Origin: Paenibacillus mangrovi
Lineage (GTDB): Bacteria; Bacillota; Bacilli; Paenibacillales; Paenibacillaceae
Direction: 5' to 3'
NCBI RefSeq assembly: GCF_022898935.1
Contig: NZ_JALIRP010000003.1
Location: 124,001-188,000, forward strand
Length of the DNA stretch: 64,000 bases
Every line of letters starts with the position of its first letter. Positions within the stretch are counted from its first letter, which is position 1. This document shows positions 52,056 to 61,031 of this stretch, one piece after another. A program made the translations under genes and the position numbers. The notes under the pieces were generated by a model. The model made no database searches and had not been told where the DNA came from. It saw only the letters and a list, made by a program, of their open reading frames with translations.

Positions 52056-52079
52056 GTTGTCAGTTCCCCCTTCATGATG

Positions 52080-52121
52080 GAAAGAGGCCCCTTTTGAAGT
52101 CAAAAGGATGCCTCTTTTTTT
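52080..52121 (-). terminator. Weak hairpin between binding protein and GH31 genes
   Basis: The arms AAAGAGGC-ATCCTTTT and AAAAGGGGCCTCTTT form a stem on the minus strand with only three T residues after it. It may attenuate rather than stop expression of the GH31 gene. Confidence 0.5.
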
Positions 52122-52150
52122 TAGATTATATATACCTGCAGGTTGCTCTA

Positions 52151-53437
52151 TTATTTCTTCAGGTTATCCCATGTTTTTTGGAAGTCTGCAAAGAGCTGGT
52201 CTTTATCGGATTTACCTGCGATGTAGCTTTGCATGCTGGAGCCGAATTCATTCCATGCGCCTTCAGGGAATCTGGCAAACTGCCAGCTCAGAACCTTGTT
52301 CTCTTTGCTGTATTTCAGCACTTCAGCGCCGAGTGGACCCAGATCCTGCTGCGTAGCGTTGATGCTCTTGAATGCAGGGATGAATTTGAACTCTTTGGTG
52401 ATATAGTTTTTACCTTGGTCGGAAGTTACGAGCCAGTTCAAGAATTCCTTCGCGTCGTCTTTCACTTTGGAGTTCTTGTTAACAACCCAGTTGTTTGGCA
52501 CGCCAACAAGCAGCTTGTCGTTTTCTTCCGCATTGTCGTTGATCGGCATAGGCAGGATGCCAATGTTCATGTTTGGCGTAATGCTGTCGATTTGAACCTG
52601 GGTCCAGTTACCTTGCTGTGTCATCGCCGCTTGACCATTCGCGAACATCGTCATTTCAGTATTGTAGTCGGTTGTCAGCGGGTTTTTGCTGCCGTATTTC
52701 AGCGTCAGGTCGAACAGATTCATGAATTCATCCATTTGCTTGTTGCCTGCGAATTTGGCGGTTCCTTTGTTCAGACCATCGATGTAAGCCGTCGGATCTT
52801 CTTGATGGGCGAACGGAACGTTCAGTGTATGTTGTCCGAGAATCCAGCCTTCCTGATAGCCGTTGACGAATGGCGTGATGCCTGCGGCCTGCAGCTTTTT
52901 AGCGGCTGCTTCCAGCTCGGTCAGCGTTTTAGGCGTTTCCGTAATGCCAGCCTTTTTGAACAGATCCTTGTTGTATACGAATCCGTACCCTTCAAGGTTC
53001 ATAGGCATACCATAGATTTTACCATCTTTCGTGATTTGATCCTTGGATACGTCAACCATATCGCTGACCCATTTTTCATTGGACAGATCTTCGAGCTTAT
53101 CCGACCAAGTATTCAAGTCCGTATAGCCGCCAACGTTGAAAATGTCTGGTTCCTCGCCGGATGCGAATTTCGCTTTCAGCGCTGCGCCGTAGTCGGAGCC
53201 ACCGCCAACCGTTTGGATATCGAGCTTGATGCCTGGATGACTTGCTTCATAATCGGCTTTCAATTTATTAAGGGCTTCGGCGATTTCTACTTTAAACTGA
53301 AAAATATGAATCGTTCTGGTACCGCCTTGGTCTCCGTTTGCGCTTTCGGCATTTTTGTCTGTTTTGGATCCGCAGCCTGCCAGCACGACAGAAAGTGCGA
53401 GCATGGAAGCGAGCGTGATTTTAGTGCGTTTTTTCAT
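52151..53437 (-). CDS. Sugar ABC transporter substrate-binding lipoprotein (CUT1)
   Basis: This 428-residue lipoprotein has lipobox VLAGC and cluster-B sugar-binding protein features: IYGMPMNLEGYGFVYNKDLF near 150-170, and the PTAYIDGLNKGTAKFAGNKQ region. It would capture an oligosaccharide, probably an alpha-glucoside given the GH31 neighbour. The ATG at 53437 has AAGGGAGGA; the longer upstream frame is not coding. It has its own TATAAT promoter with an overlapping cre-like site. Confidence 0.9.
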   Translation of the reverse strand: MKKRTKITLASMLALSVVLAGCGSKTDKNAESANGDQGGTRTIHIFQFKVEIAEALNKLKADYEASHPGIKLDIQTVGGGSDYGAALKAKFASGEEPDIFNVGGYTDLNTWSDKLEDLSNEKWVSDMVDVSKDQITKDGKIYGMPMNLEGYGFVYNKDLFKKAGITETPKTLTELEAAAKKLQAAGITPFVNGYQEGWILGQHTLNVPFAHQEDPTAYIDGLNKGTAKFAGNKQMDEFMNLFDLTLKYGSKNPLTTDYNTEMTMFANGQAAMTQQGNWTQVQIDSITPNMNIGILPMPINDNAEENDKLLVGVPNNWVVNKNSKVKDDAKEFLNWLVTSDQGKNYITKEFKFIPAFKSINATQQDLGPLGAEVLKYSKENKVLSWQFARFPEGAWNEFGSSMQSYIAGKSDKDQLFADFQKTWDNLKK

Positions 53438-53508
53438 GAATGAGTCCTCCCTTTTCTTGTCCTTCACATCATAAAGGATTAAGGCCATGATCTTTATTTT
53501 AATTTTTC

Positions 53509-53533
53509 TGCAATCGCTTACTCTTTCATTATA
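53509..53533 (-). promoter_or_regulatory. Promoter of binding-protein gene with cre-like site
   Basis: A TATAAT -10 (53528-53533, minus strand) has no good -35, as expected for activator-dependent control by the nearby YesN-type regulator. AGTAAGCGATTGCA at 53509-53522 matches the CcpA cre consensus TGWAANCGNTNWCA at all but two fixed positions and would cover the transcription start. Confidence 0.5.
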
Positions 53534-53572
53534 AAGACGGGCCTCTGTGATGAGCACTTACGATATTGACAA

Positions 53573-53618
53573 AAGAGGGGGACGAGATTGACCTGTCCTT
53601 AATCTGTCGTTAACAGCC
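53573..53618 (-). terminator. Hairpin between permease and binding-protein genes
   Basis: The arms AAAAGAGGG and CCCTCTTTT lie 15 bp after the permease stop with a long loop, followed by TTTTG. It separates the permease transcript from the binding-protein unit. Confidence 0.6.
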
Positions 53619-53634
53619 CTCTTTTTATCGAAAA

Positions 53635-54471
53635 TCAGCCTTTTACAGCGCCCTGCGTAATGCCTTCAACGATATATTTCTGCATCGCCAGGAAGAAGAT
53701 GATGACCGGCAGAATGCCCAGCACCAACGCTGGTAGCGCCAGATCCCACTGCTTCGTGAACTGCCCGAAGAACGCAAAGGTCGCAATCGGAATCGTACGA
53801 AGGTCCGCGCTTTGCAGCACCAGGGACGGCAGCAGATAGTCATTCCAGATCCAGAGTGTGTTCAGAATAATAACGGTCACGAACATCGGTTTCATCAGCG
53901 GCAATACGATGCGGAAAAACGTACCGTAAATGCTTGTACCATCAACGCGCGCTGCCTCTTCAATCTCAAGCGGAATGCTCTTCACGAAACCATGGAACAG
54001 GAAAACGCTGAGCGGAACGCCAAAACCCAGATATGCGACGATGAGTCCTGGAATGCTGTTCATCAGGTTCAGTGTGCTCATCACTTTCACGAGCGGAATC
54101 ATGACGGACTGGAAAGGAATAACCATCGCAGCCACAAAGATCGCGAACAGGAACCGGTTAAAGCGGCTATTGTGACGGACCATGCGGTACGCTGCCATCG
54201 CGCTGATCATGGCGAGCAGCATGTTGCTGAAGACCGTAACGATCAGCGAATTCGTGAAAGCTTTTGGGAAGTTCGTGATATCCCATGCTCTCGCATAGTT
54301 ATGCCACTCGAAGCTCTTGGGCCAGCTGGCCGCATTCGTCAGCAAATCGCCGAAGGTTTTAACGGAGTTCACGAACAGGAAGTAGAACGGAATCAGGAAG
54401 ACCAGCGCCAGCAGCACCATAATAATCTCGGTCGCTAGCGTGCCGAAGCGGTACTTTTTCGAAACTTCCAT
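53635..54471 (-). CDS. Sugar ABC transporter permease, MalG-like
   Basis: This 278-residue permease has six membrane helices. The EAA loop is EIEEAARVDGTSIYGTFFRI near 170-190. N-terminal FYFLFVNSVKTFGDLL is typical of CUT1 MalG-type permeases. Its ATG overlaps the stop of the MalF-like gene by one base (TGATG), so translation is coupled. No ATPase gene is in the cassette; the pair probably uses a shared MsmK/MsmX-type ATPase elsewhere. Confidence 0.92.
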   Translation of the reverse strand: MEVSKKYRFGTLATEIIMVLLALVFLIPFYFLFVNSVKTFGDLLTNAASWPKSFEWHNYARAWDITNFPKAFTNSLIVTVFSNMLLAMISAMAAYRMVRHNSRFNRFLFAIFVAAMVIPFQSVMIPLVKVMSTLNLMNSIPGLIVAYLGFGVPLSVFLFHGFVKSIPLEIEEAARVDGTSIYGTFFRIVLPLMKPMFVTVIILNTLWIWNDYLLPSLVLQSADLRTIPIATFAFFGQFTKQWDLALPALVLGILPVIIFFLAMQKYIVEGITQGAVKG

Positions 54472-55352
54472 CAGGATTCAACCTCCTTGCTTTTCGTTAA
54501 TTTAACTTGAAGACTTGTAATAATGGCAACAACGATGAAGAAGATGATTGCTTTAGCGGTACCTAGTCCGTAACGGTTGTTCTGGAATGCTTCGTTATAG
54601 ATGTTCAGCGCCACCGATTCTGTCGAGCGGAACGGTCCACCCTTGGTCAGGGACAGGTTCAAATCGAACATTTTAAACGACCAGGAAATCGCCAGGAACA
54701 GACACACGGTTACAGCAGGCATAACCAGCGGCACAATGACCGATTTCAAAATTTGCATTTTGCTTGCCCCGTCAATTTCGGCTGCCTCGATGATATCCTT
54801 TGGAATGTTGTTGATTGAAGAAATATAAATGACCATCAGATACCCTGCTGTTTGCCATACGAATACGATGATGATGCCCCAGAATCCGGTCGTTGCATCG
54901 CCCAGCCATGGCAGATTGAAGAAGCTCCAGCCGGTAGCATCGCCCAGCGCCGAGAAGCCTTTGATGAAGATAAACTGCCAGATGAAACCGAGCAATAGGC
55001 CACCGATCACATTGGGCATAAAAAAGACCGTACGCAGTATATTCCGAGATTTCAGCGGCTTGGTCAGGAAATAAGCGAGGAAAAATCCGAGCAGATTGGT
55101 TACAATAATGCCTACCACCGTAAATCTTACTGTAAACCAGAAAGCCTTCCCAAAGTCGGGATCTTTCGTTAATATTTGTTTGTAATTATCGATGCCGACC
55201 CAAGTTACTTGACCGGATACCCCATTCCAGTCGGTAAAGGAATAATAAAGGCCGAGCAGAAACGGTACGAGAATGATAATGGTAAAAAAGATTGTGGACG
55301 GTCCCACAAATACCAGCTGCTGGAGCAGCCCGGATGATTTTTGACGTTTCAT
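54471..55352 (-). CDS. Sugar ABC transporter permease, MalF-like
   Basis: This 293-residue permease has six helices and the EAA-type loop DIIEAAEIDGASKMQILKSV (about 205-224). It has the GPSTIFFTIIILVPFLLGLY first helix of CUT1 MalF-type proteins. The ATG at 55352 follows GGGGAGAAAA. It is first in the minus-strand unit and divergent from the sensor kinase gene. Confidence 0.92.
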   Translation of the reverse strand: MKRQKSSGLLQQLVFVGPSTIFFTIIILVPFLLGLYYSFTDWNGVSGQVTWVGIDNYKQILTKDPDFGKAFWFTVRFTVVGIIVTNLLGFFLAYFLTKPLKSRNILRTVFFMPNVIGGLLLGFIWQFIFIKGFSALGDATGWSFFNLPWLGDATTGFWGIIIVFVWQTAGYLMVIYISSINNIPKDIIEAAEIDGASKMQILKSVIVPLVMPAVTVCLFLAISWSFKMFDLNLSLTKGGPFRSTESVALNIYNEAFQNNRYGLGTAKAIIFFIVVAIITSLQVKLTKSKEVES

Positions 55353-55504
55353 CCCTTTTCTCCCCTTTTGAAGAATTTCGATACTGTCTGTAGCCTCAGT
55401 ATGCTTGAAAAGCCAATCGAAAAACACGGAGGATCGTGAACCGTTAGGGGGAAAATATTGATATGACGAAATCAGGCAACGATGTCAACGAAGGTGGTAA
55501 ACCG

Positions 55505-57304
55505 ATGAAATTCCGCAGTATCCGCTCGCGGCTGATCCAGTTCATGCTTCTGGCTACGACCATTCCACTGCTTCTCTCCATCAGCATTACATACATTCAT
55601 ACCAAGGAAACGATTAAGGAGCAGGCTCTGGAGGAGAACAAGCATCTGATTTTCCAGGGTAAAACCAATCTGAACAACTACCTGGACAACATCAACAAGG
55701 CCTCGCTTGTGGTGTACACCGACACCAATTTTCTGCGGAACCTCCGCAAAATTCCCGATGACTACCGGGCCGTAGCCGAAGTCTATACACTGCTGCAAAA
55801 TATCCAAAATACGATCAGCGGCATCGATCGGATCTATCTTCATAATACGCAGTCCAATCAATCCACGCTGGTCACGCCGGACGCTGTCCCCAAAAGGGAA
55901 TACCGGACTGAACCCTATGTCAGCACACAACCTTACCAAAAATATACGACGGCTGTTGAGCCCACGCATAAAAGCCATGATTATGGTTTCCCCCCGTCCC
56001 CTACCTCTTATTCCGAAAACATGGTGTTTACATTCCACCGGACGATCACCAATATCCCTTCGGAAAAGGTACTTGGCGTACTCGCGATCGACGTCAGACT
56101 TGACGGGGTTGCAGCCATTTGCGAGCAGCTGTTTAATAAAAATAATGAACAGCTGGTTGTCGTTGACCAAGGCGGCAACATTATTTACTCGGGCAAGGAT
56201 GAACAGATCGGCCAGAAACTGCAGGACAAGGTCGTGCTTGAGCATATCCGCCAGAACCAGACCAGCGGTTCCTTTGAATACGGCAGTGCCATGCATGTCT
56301 TTGAGAAGATGCAAACGCCATATGCCGATTGGACAATCATCAAGAGAATCCCTAACGCTACTCTGTACGAACGCGCGACGCAGCTGACGAAGATCAACAC
56401 CGTCATCCTCGTCATCGCCCTGCTTGTCATCATTTTCGGGACGCTGTTTATTTCCGTACGCATTACCGAGCCGATCAAACGCTTAACCAGCTATATGAAC
56501 CGGATTCAGTCCGGTCAGCTGAATGTCGATATCGACTGGAACAGCCGCGATGAAACAGGTATCATGTTCGCTAGGTTCCGGCAGATGATGGATACGATCA
56601 ACAATCTCATTTTGCGGGAATACCGTTTGGAGCTGGCCAACAAGACCAATCAGCTGAAGGCGCTGCAGGCGCAGATCAACCCTCATTTTCTGTACAATAC
56701 ACTGCAGTCCATCGGGACGCTGGCTTTGCAAAATAATGTGCCCCGAATCTACGCCCTGCTCTCTTCGCTCGCTAAAATCATGCGCTACAGCATGAACAAT
56801 AACGATGCGCTGGTCACGCTCCAGGAAGAAGCCGAACATGTGAGGTTGTATCTTGATCTGCAAAAGGAACGCTTTGGCGATCAGCTGGCGTTTACCATTA
56901 ACCTGGAGCCAGATACGCTAAGCGTGCCGATGCCCAAAATGATTCTGCAGCCGCTCGTCGAAAATTACTTCAAGCATGGCCAAAGCGGTCAGGGAAGACT
57001 GGATATCAGCAGCCTGATGAAGCCTCAGGGCATTTTGGTAATCGTCATTGAAAACAATGGGGAGTCCATTCCCCCGGATAAGCTGAAAGAGTTGAACAGG
57101 CAGCTCTCGCGTCAGCAAAATAGCGATGCACAGGCCGAATGGACGGATGAGGACGGCATTGGACTTCATAACGTACTGATGCGGCTTCAGCTCTACACGG
57201 AGCATGAATCTGCACTGCATATAGACAATATCAAGCCGCAAGGCGTTCGAATTACCGTGGAAATTCACACCGAAGCGAAGCGCACAGAGGAGAATAACGA
57301 ATGA
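55505..57304 (+). CDS. Sensor histidine kinase, YesM-like
   Basis: This 599-residue kinase has TM1 (about 12-32), an extracytoplasmic sensor domain (33-295), TM2 (about 299-319) and HAMP (about 320-370). The His-kinase domain has His394 in QINPHFLYNT, and a HATPase_c domain has N-box LVENYFKHG and G-box DGIGLHN. That is the YesM/LytS-like layout. It probably senses an extracellular sugar or the loaded binding protein and acts on the response regulator. An ATG at 55463 is also in frame and preceded by AGGGGG; I prefer 55505, where family similarity starts. Confidence 0.9.
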   Translation: MKFRSIRSRLIQFMLLATTIPLLLSISITYIHTKETIKEQALEENKHLIFQGKTNLNNYLDNINKASLVVYTDTNFLRNLRKIPDDYRAVAEVYTLLQNIQNTISGIDRIYLHNTQSNQSTLVTPDAVPKREYRTEPYVSTQPYQKYTTAVEPTHKSHDYGFPPSPTSYSENMVFTFHRTITNIPSEKVLGVLAIDVRLDGVAAICEQLFNKNNEQLVVVDQGGNIIYSGKDEQIGQKLQDKVVLEHIRQNQTSGSFEYGSAMHVFEKMQTPYADWTIIKRIPNATLYERATQLTKINTVILVIALLVIIFGTLFISVRITEPIKRLTSYMNRIQSGQLNVDIDWNSRDETGIMFARFRQMMDTINNLILREYRLELANKTNQLKALQAQINPHFLYNTLQSIGTLALQNNVPRIYALLSSLAKIMRYSMNNNDALVTLQEEAEHVRLYLDLQKERFGDQLAFTINLEPDTLSVPMPKMILQPLVENYFKHGQSGQGRLDISSLMKPQGILVIVIENNGESIPPDKLKELNRQLSRQQNSDAQAEWTDEDGIGLHNVLMRLQLYTEHESALHIDNIKPQGVRITVEIHTEAKRTEENNE

Positions 57305-58917
57305 TAAAGGTATTGATTGCGGATGATGAAAAGCATGTAAGAGAGGCCATTAAGCTGCTCGCGGATTGGGAAGGCCATGGCGTTACCGAGATCCTGGAAG
57401 CGAATGACGGGCAAGCCGCCGTGGATTTAATTATTGAGGAGTCCCCCCAAATCGTGATGACCGACATGCGTATGCCGAGAATGGATGGAACCAAGCTGCT
57501 GGAGTGGATCCAAAGCAACCGCCCTGCCGTGAAAACGATTGTGATCAGCGGGTATGATGACTTTGAACTGGTGCGTCATACCATCCGAAGCGGCGGCATG
57601 GATTATATCCTGAAGCCCGTCGATCCGGATGCGCTGGGCGAGGCGCTGGGTAAGGCTGTGGAGTCCATTCACAAGGAGACGCTTCAGGACTCTCTCAGCA
57701 CACGAAAAAATATGGAGCTCAACCGGATGAAGCCGCATTATGCCGACAAGCTGCTCACCGATCTGATCAGCAGCCACGGCAGTAAAGACGAGCTTGCGCG
57801 GCAGCTGAGGGATGAATTCGGGCTACCCGAGGACATCACCGCCTGTAGTGCCGCGGTCATCAGCACCACGCAGCTCGATCAGGAGCTGCTCAATAAGTTC
57901 CGGTCCATGCGGCAGCTGCTGTATTTCACACTCATCAATGTTTGCAATGAAGTGCTGCTCTCCGGTCAAAAAGGAATTGCCTTTCATCACCTGGCGAACC
58001 CTGAGGAAATCGTGCTGCTGATCTGGGATGAGACGATGCCTCTGGAAGCAACGCTGAAGGAAATCCGCAGCGGCATCGATTTGACCTTGCACCGCCAGAT
58101 CCATATCGGTGCCGGGCCGCGTGAGCCTTTTCCTATGGACACAGCGGGGTCTTATCTGAATGCGCATCAAGCGTTATGGCAGCGGAACGCAGGCGAGCTC
58201 TCCGGCTGGCTTCATACCAGCACCCCACAGCCGCAGAAGCCGCTGCGTCTGGCTTCCCATGAGGAAAGCTTCCGCATGGCAGCGCTCAGCGGCAGCATGG
58301 AGCAAATCAGCGCTGCGGTGGACGGCTGGATGGACTCGGTCCGCAAGCTTGGCAAGGTTACGCCCGCGGAGCTTACGCAGTGGAACACGGAATGGGACTG
58401 GATGCTGAAGCAGTGGATGGATCAGGGCGCAGGTTCGGCAAGTCCAGGTTCCGACAAGGATGCGCTGCTTGAGCTTCCCCGGTCGCTTCCGATGGACCCA
58501 CAGGGGAAACTTTCCTACCCGCTGTGGAAGTCCCAGTATGAAGGCAGACTGACGGCTGCCAGCCGAATTTTGACCCAGCAGCACTCCCGTGAAAGTCATA
58601 TTATTCATGACATTGCCCACTACCTGGAGAATCATTATGCCGAGGATATTTCACTACAGGATATGGCTGCGCGCTTTTTCCTGAGCCGCGAATATATCTC
58701 CCGCCGCTTCAAGCAGGAGTTCTGCGTGAACATATCCGATTTCCTGGCAGGCGTCCGCATTGATAAGGCCAAGCTGCTGCTCCTGAACCCTCAGCTGCGA
58801 ATTTCCCAGGTGGCCGAAATGGTCGGATATCAGGACGAGAAATATTTCAGTAAAGTATTCAAAAAGCAGGAAGGCCGCACCCCCAATGAATACCGGAAGG
58901 AGCAGGCTTCCCGCTAA
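57301..58917 (+). CDS. Response regulator, YesN-like with AraC output
   Basis: This 538-residue protein has a receiver domain (1-120) with Asp8/Asp9, the phosphorylation site Asp55 (VMTDMRMP) and Lys in ILKPVDP. A long central region precedes two AraC-type helix-turn-helices in the last 100 residues (DISLQDMAARFFLSREYISR and ISQVAEMVGYQDEKYFSKVF). It overlaps the kinase gene by 4 bp (ATGA). It probably activates the divergent permease and binding-protein units on sugar sensing. Confidence 0.92.
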   Translation: MIKVLIADDEKHVREAIKLLADWEGHGVTEILEANDGQAAVDLIIEESPQIVMTDMRMPRMDGTKLLEWIQSNRPAVKTIVISGYDDFELVRHTIRSGGMDYILKPVDPDALGEALGKAVESIHKETLQDSLSTRKNMELNRMKPHYADKLLTDLISSHGSKDELARQLRDEFGLPEDITACSAAVISTTQLDQELLNKFRSMRQLLYFTLINVCNEVLLSGQKGIAFHHLANPEEIVLLIWDETMPLEATLKEIRSGIDLTLHRQIHIGAGPREPFPMDTAGSYLNAHQALWQRNAGELSGWLHTSTPQPQKPLRLASHEESFRMAALSGSMEQISAAVDGWMDSVRKLGKVTPAELTQWNTEWDWMLKQWMDQGAGSASPGSDKDALLELPRSLPMDPQGKLSYPLWKSQYEGRLTAASRILTQQHSRESHIIHDIAHYLENHYAEDISLQDMAARFFLSREYISRRFKQEFCVNISDFLAGVRIDKAKLLLLNPQLRISQVAEMVGYQDEKYFSKVFKKQEGRTPNEYRKEQASR

Positions 58918-58943
58918 GGCTTAGATTCCTCAACACCAACAGC

Positions 58944-58985
58944 AAAAAGCGTCCACAAGATCACTCGATCCTGGGACGCTTATTT
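58944..58985. terminator. Bidirectional terminator
   Basis: AAGCGTCC/GGGACGCTT arms with an inner GATC/GATC lie between the convergent regulator and RidA genes. Confidence 0.8.
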
Positions 58986-59007
58986 GTGTTCTATGAAATC
59001 ACGGACC

Positions 59008-59388
59008 TTATTTCAGGGACGCAATCGTTTCGATTTCTACCAAACCGTCTTTTGGCAGACGCGCTACCTCTACGGCGCTGCGTGCCGGATAAGGCTCGGA
59101 GAAGAACGAAGCGTAAACTTCATTTACAGCTGCGAAGTCGTTCATATCCTTCAGGAATACTGTCGTTTTCACGACTTGATCCAGACTGCTGCCTGCGGCT
59201 TCGAGAATGGCTTTAACGTTGCTGAGCGAAAGCCGCGCCTGCTCCTGTACGTCGCTACCGAACTCTCCAGTTTCCGGGTTCAAGCCAAGCTGTCCAGATG
59301 TAAAAACAAAATCACCAATTTGCACAGCCTGGCTGTATGGCCCAATCGCTCCCGGCGCAGATGTTGTAGAAATCACTTTTTTACTCAT
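59008..59388 (-). CDS. RidA/YjgF-family enamine deaminase
   Basis: This 126-residue trimeric enzyme hydrolyses reactive enamines and imines such as 2-aminoacrylate. The family core [20 protein letters not shown] (near 11-30) is clear. An Arg-containing C-terminal strand ([21 protein letters not shown]) binds the substrate. The ATG at 59388 is 8 nt after AAAGGG; the in-frame GTG upstream is too close to it. Confidence 0.93.
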   Translation of the reverse strand: MSKKVISTTSAPGAIGPYSQAVQIGDFVFTSGQLGLNPETGEFGSDVQEQARLSLSNVKAILEAAGSSLDQVVKTTVFLKDMNDFAAVNEVYASFFSEPYPARSAVEVARLPKDGLVEIETIASLK

Positions 59389-59433
59389 CTCATTCACCCT
59401 TTCAGTACGGAATTTTCGTTACATAATCCCGAG

Positions 59434-60132
59434 TTAATGTATGTATGTTGAATCCGCCGTTCCCATGCCGAGCACATGGATGACATCATTCGGGTACACA
59501 TGCGTTCCCGCAGTACCTGTAAGCGCGATGCTCACCATAGCCCGTGCAAGTGTATCGGCGGGCATTGCCCGATATTTGGACGCGCGTCCGCGCATGAGCG
59601 GATCAAGCCCCTTCATAATCCAAGCCCCCGCCGCCTCGCCGAAACGGAATTCATTCCGGTCTCCGAGGAGCAGGGAGGGACGAAACAGGTGAACGCCCTG
59701 TAATCCTACGGAGCTTAATACCTGTTCGGCTTCGCCTTTGACGCGGTTGTAAAAGATACGGGATGCCTTGTCCGCCCCCATAGCCGAGACGGAAAGAAAC
59801 TGCTTCACTCCCTGCTGCCTTGATACTTTTGCGGCACGTAGGGGAAACTCGAGATCGACCTTGCGGAACTTTGCCTGCGATCCGGCCTTTCGAATGGTCG
59901 TCCCCAGGCAGCAAAACACGTCCCGCACACCAGCAAAATAGTCCGCCTTTTCCTCCAGCTGCTCCAAATCAATGATAGTCTGAGCCAGCTTCGGATGCTG
60001 GGAGGCCAGCGGGCGTCTAGTCAGCACCCTGACCTCATCGTAGGCTTCGCTGCGAAGAAGCTCCTGAACAACCTCCCCGCCGACAAGGCCAGTGGCGCCA
60101 AGCACCAATGCTCGCAGTCCGATTCTCCCCAC
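59434..60132 (-). CDS. NAD(P)-binding atypical SDR oxidoreductase
   Basis: This 232-residue protein has an N-terminal Rossmann motif GATGLVGG (about 13-20) and the HTATIP2/NmrA-like SDR-a features FLSVSAMGAD and FYNRVKGEAEQVL (Tyr-x3-Lys). The substrate is unknown. The start is uncertain: GTG at 60132 has only a weak ribosome site and a slightly later start is possible. It lies 46 bp upstream of ridA in the same direction. Confidence 0.75.
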   Translation of the reverse strand: MGRIGLRALVLGATGLVGGEVVQELLRSEAYDEVRVLTRRPLASQHPKLAQTIIDLEQLEEKADYFAGVRDVFCCLGTTIRKAGSQAKFRKVDLEFPLRAAKVSRQQGVKQFLSVSAMGADKASRIFYNRVKGEAEQVLSSVGLQGVHLFRPSLLLGDRNEFRFGEAAGAWIMKGLDPLMRGRASKYRAMPADTLARAMVSIALTGTAGTHVYPNDVIHVLGMGTADSTYIH

Positions 60133-60283
60133 CCCGCTTTCAAGATCCTCTTTGTCCCATTTTAACGTTTAAAGCCGCCTGCTTTCAACCGTTCTGAAGC
60201 TAAAATATTTCGGACGGATGCGAAATAAGACGGATTGAATTTTAAAGCTTATGGCATTATACTAGGGAAGCAACATTTTAGAA

Positions 60284-60293
60284 TGAACGTTCA
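60284..60293. promoter_or_regulatory. TetR-type palindromic operator
   Basis: TGAACGTTCA is a perfect 10-bp palindrome of the kind bound by TetR/AcrR repressors. It lies about 50 bp upstream of the TetR gene, close to an AT-rich promoter region. Confidence 0.5.
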
Positions 60294-60342
60294 GTATAAT
60301 TTAAAATTTAGTTATTGAAAACAATGAATTGAGGTGATCTTT

Positions 60343-60972
60343 TTGAACAAAAAACAGCTTTCTAGTCAACAGACGAAGCTTAAAATAGCCAATGCCGCAA
60401 GGACCCTTTTCGGTCAAAAAGGATATGCCTCCACTTCAATTGAGGATATCGTATCGGCAACCCAGATCAGCAAGGGTAATATCTATTACCATTTTAAAAA
60501 TAAAGAAGGCCTGTTCCTCTACCTGGTGGAGGAATGGACACGGGATTGGACAGAGCAGTTCCAAGCCAAAAAAGCCCGCTATCACACGGTGAAAGAGCAG
60601 ATGATTGCGCTCGTCGAGCATTTCGTCATGGACGGCTTCCACCATCCGCTGACCAGGGCTACCAATGAATTTTACGCCACCCAGCTCATTACTTCGCCAA
60701 ATCAGGACAGAATTGAAGAGATGATGCAAATGTACCTCCGCTACTATGAGGAGCTGCTGGAGGAGGGCATGAAGAATGGCGAGTTCAAGCATGATGATGC
60801 ACGCCTCTTGAGCATTATCCTCGAGGGCATGCTGACTGGTATGGAGTTCTCATCCAATAGGATGGCTTTCCAGGAGGCGCTTGAGCTTTACCGGAAAGCG
60901 ATGTATGTATTTTTGTACGGCATCACCGGCTTGACCGGGCCGCCGGCTGCTGCAGAGGCAGAATCAGACTAA
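60343..60972 (+). CDS. TetR/AcrR-family repressor
   Basis: This 209-residue protein has a TetR HTH (STSIEDIVSATQISKGNIYY near 30-49) and a C-terminal helical ligand domain. The start is TTG with GAGGTG 6 nt upstream; GTG 60334 would overlap the ribosome site. It is followed after 59 bp by a MATE transporter gene in the same direction, an ordinary repressor/efflux unit. The palindrome at 60284-60293 is the likely operator. Confidence 0.85.
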   Translation: MNKKQLSSQQTKLKIANAARTLFGQKGYASTSIEDIVSATQISKGNIYYHFKNKEGLFLYLVEEWTRDWTEQFQAKKARYHTVKEQMIALVEHFVMDGFHHPLTRATNEFYATQLITSPNQDRIEEMMQMYLRYYEELLEEGMKNGEFKHDDARLLSIILEGMLTGMEFSSNRMAFQEALELYRKAMYVFLYGITGLTGPPAAAEAESD

Positions 60973-61031
60973 TTTATTTCATAAATCTTTAATACGTTTA
61001 ACAAGTCCTTTTCGGGACTATGGAGGTTAAC

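Noticed and set aside
52094..53443. A 449-codon plus-strand frame
   Set aside because: Antisense to the sugar-binding protein gene; repeated Phe/Val-rich composition is what the reverse of Lys/Asn codons gives.
53590..53605. TGTTAACGACAG as a CcpA cre site
   Set aside because: It breaks the consensus at several fixed positions and lies within a hairpin; the site at 53509-53522 fits better.
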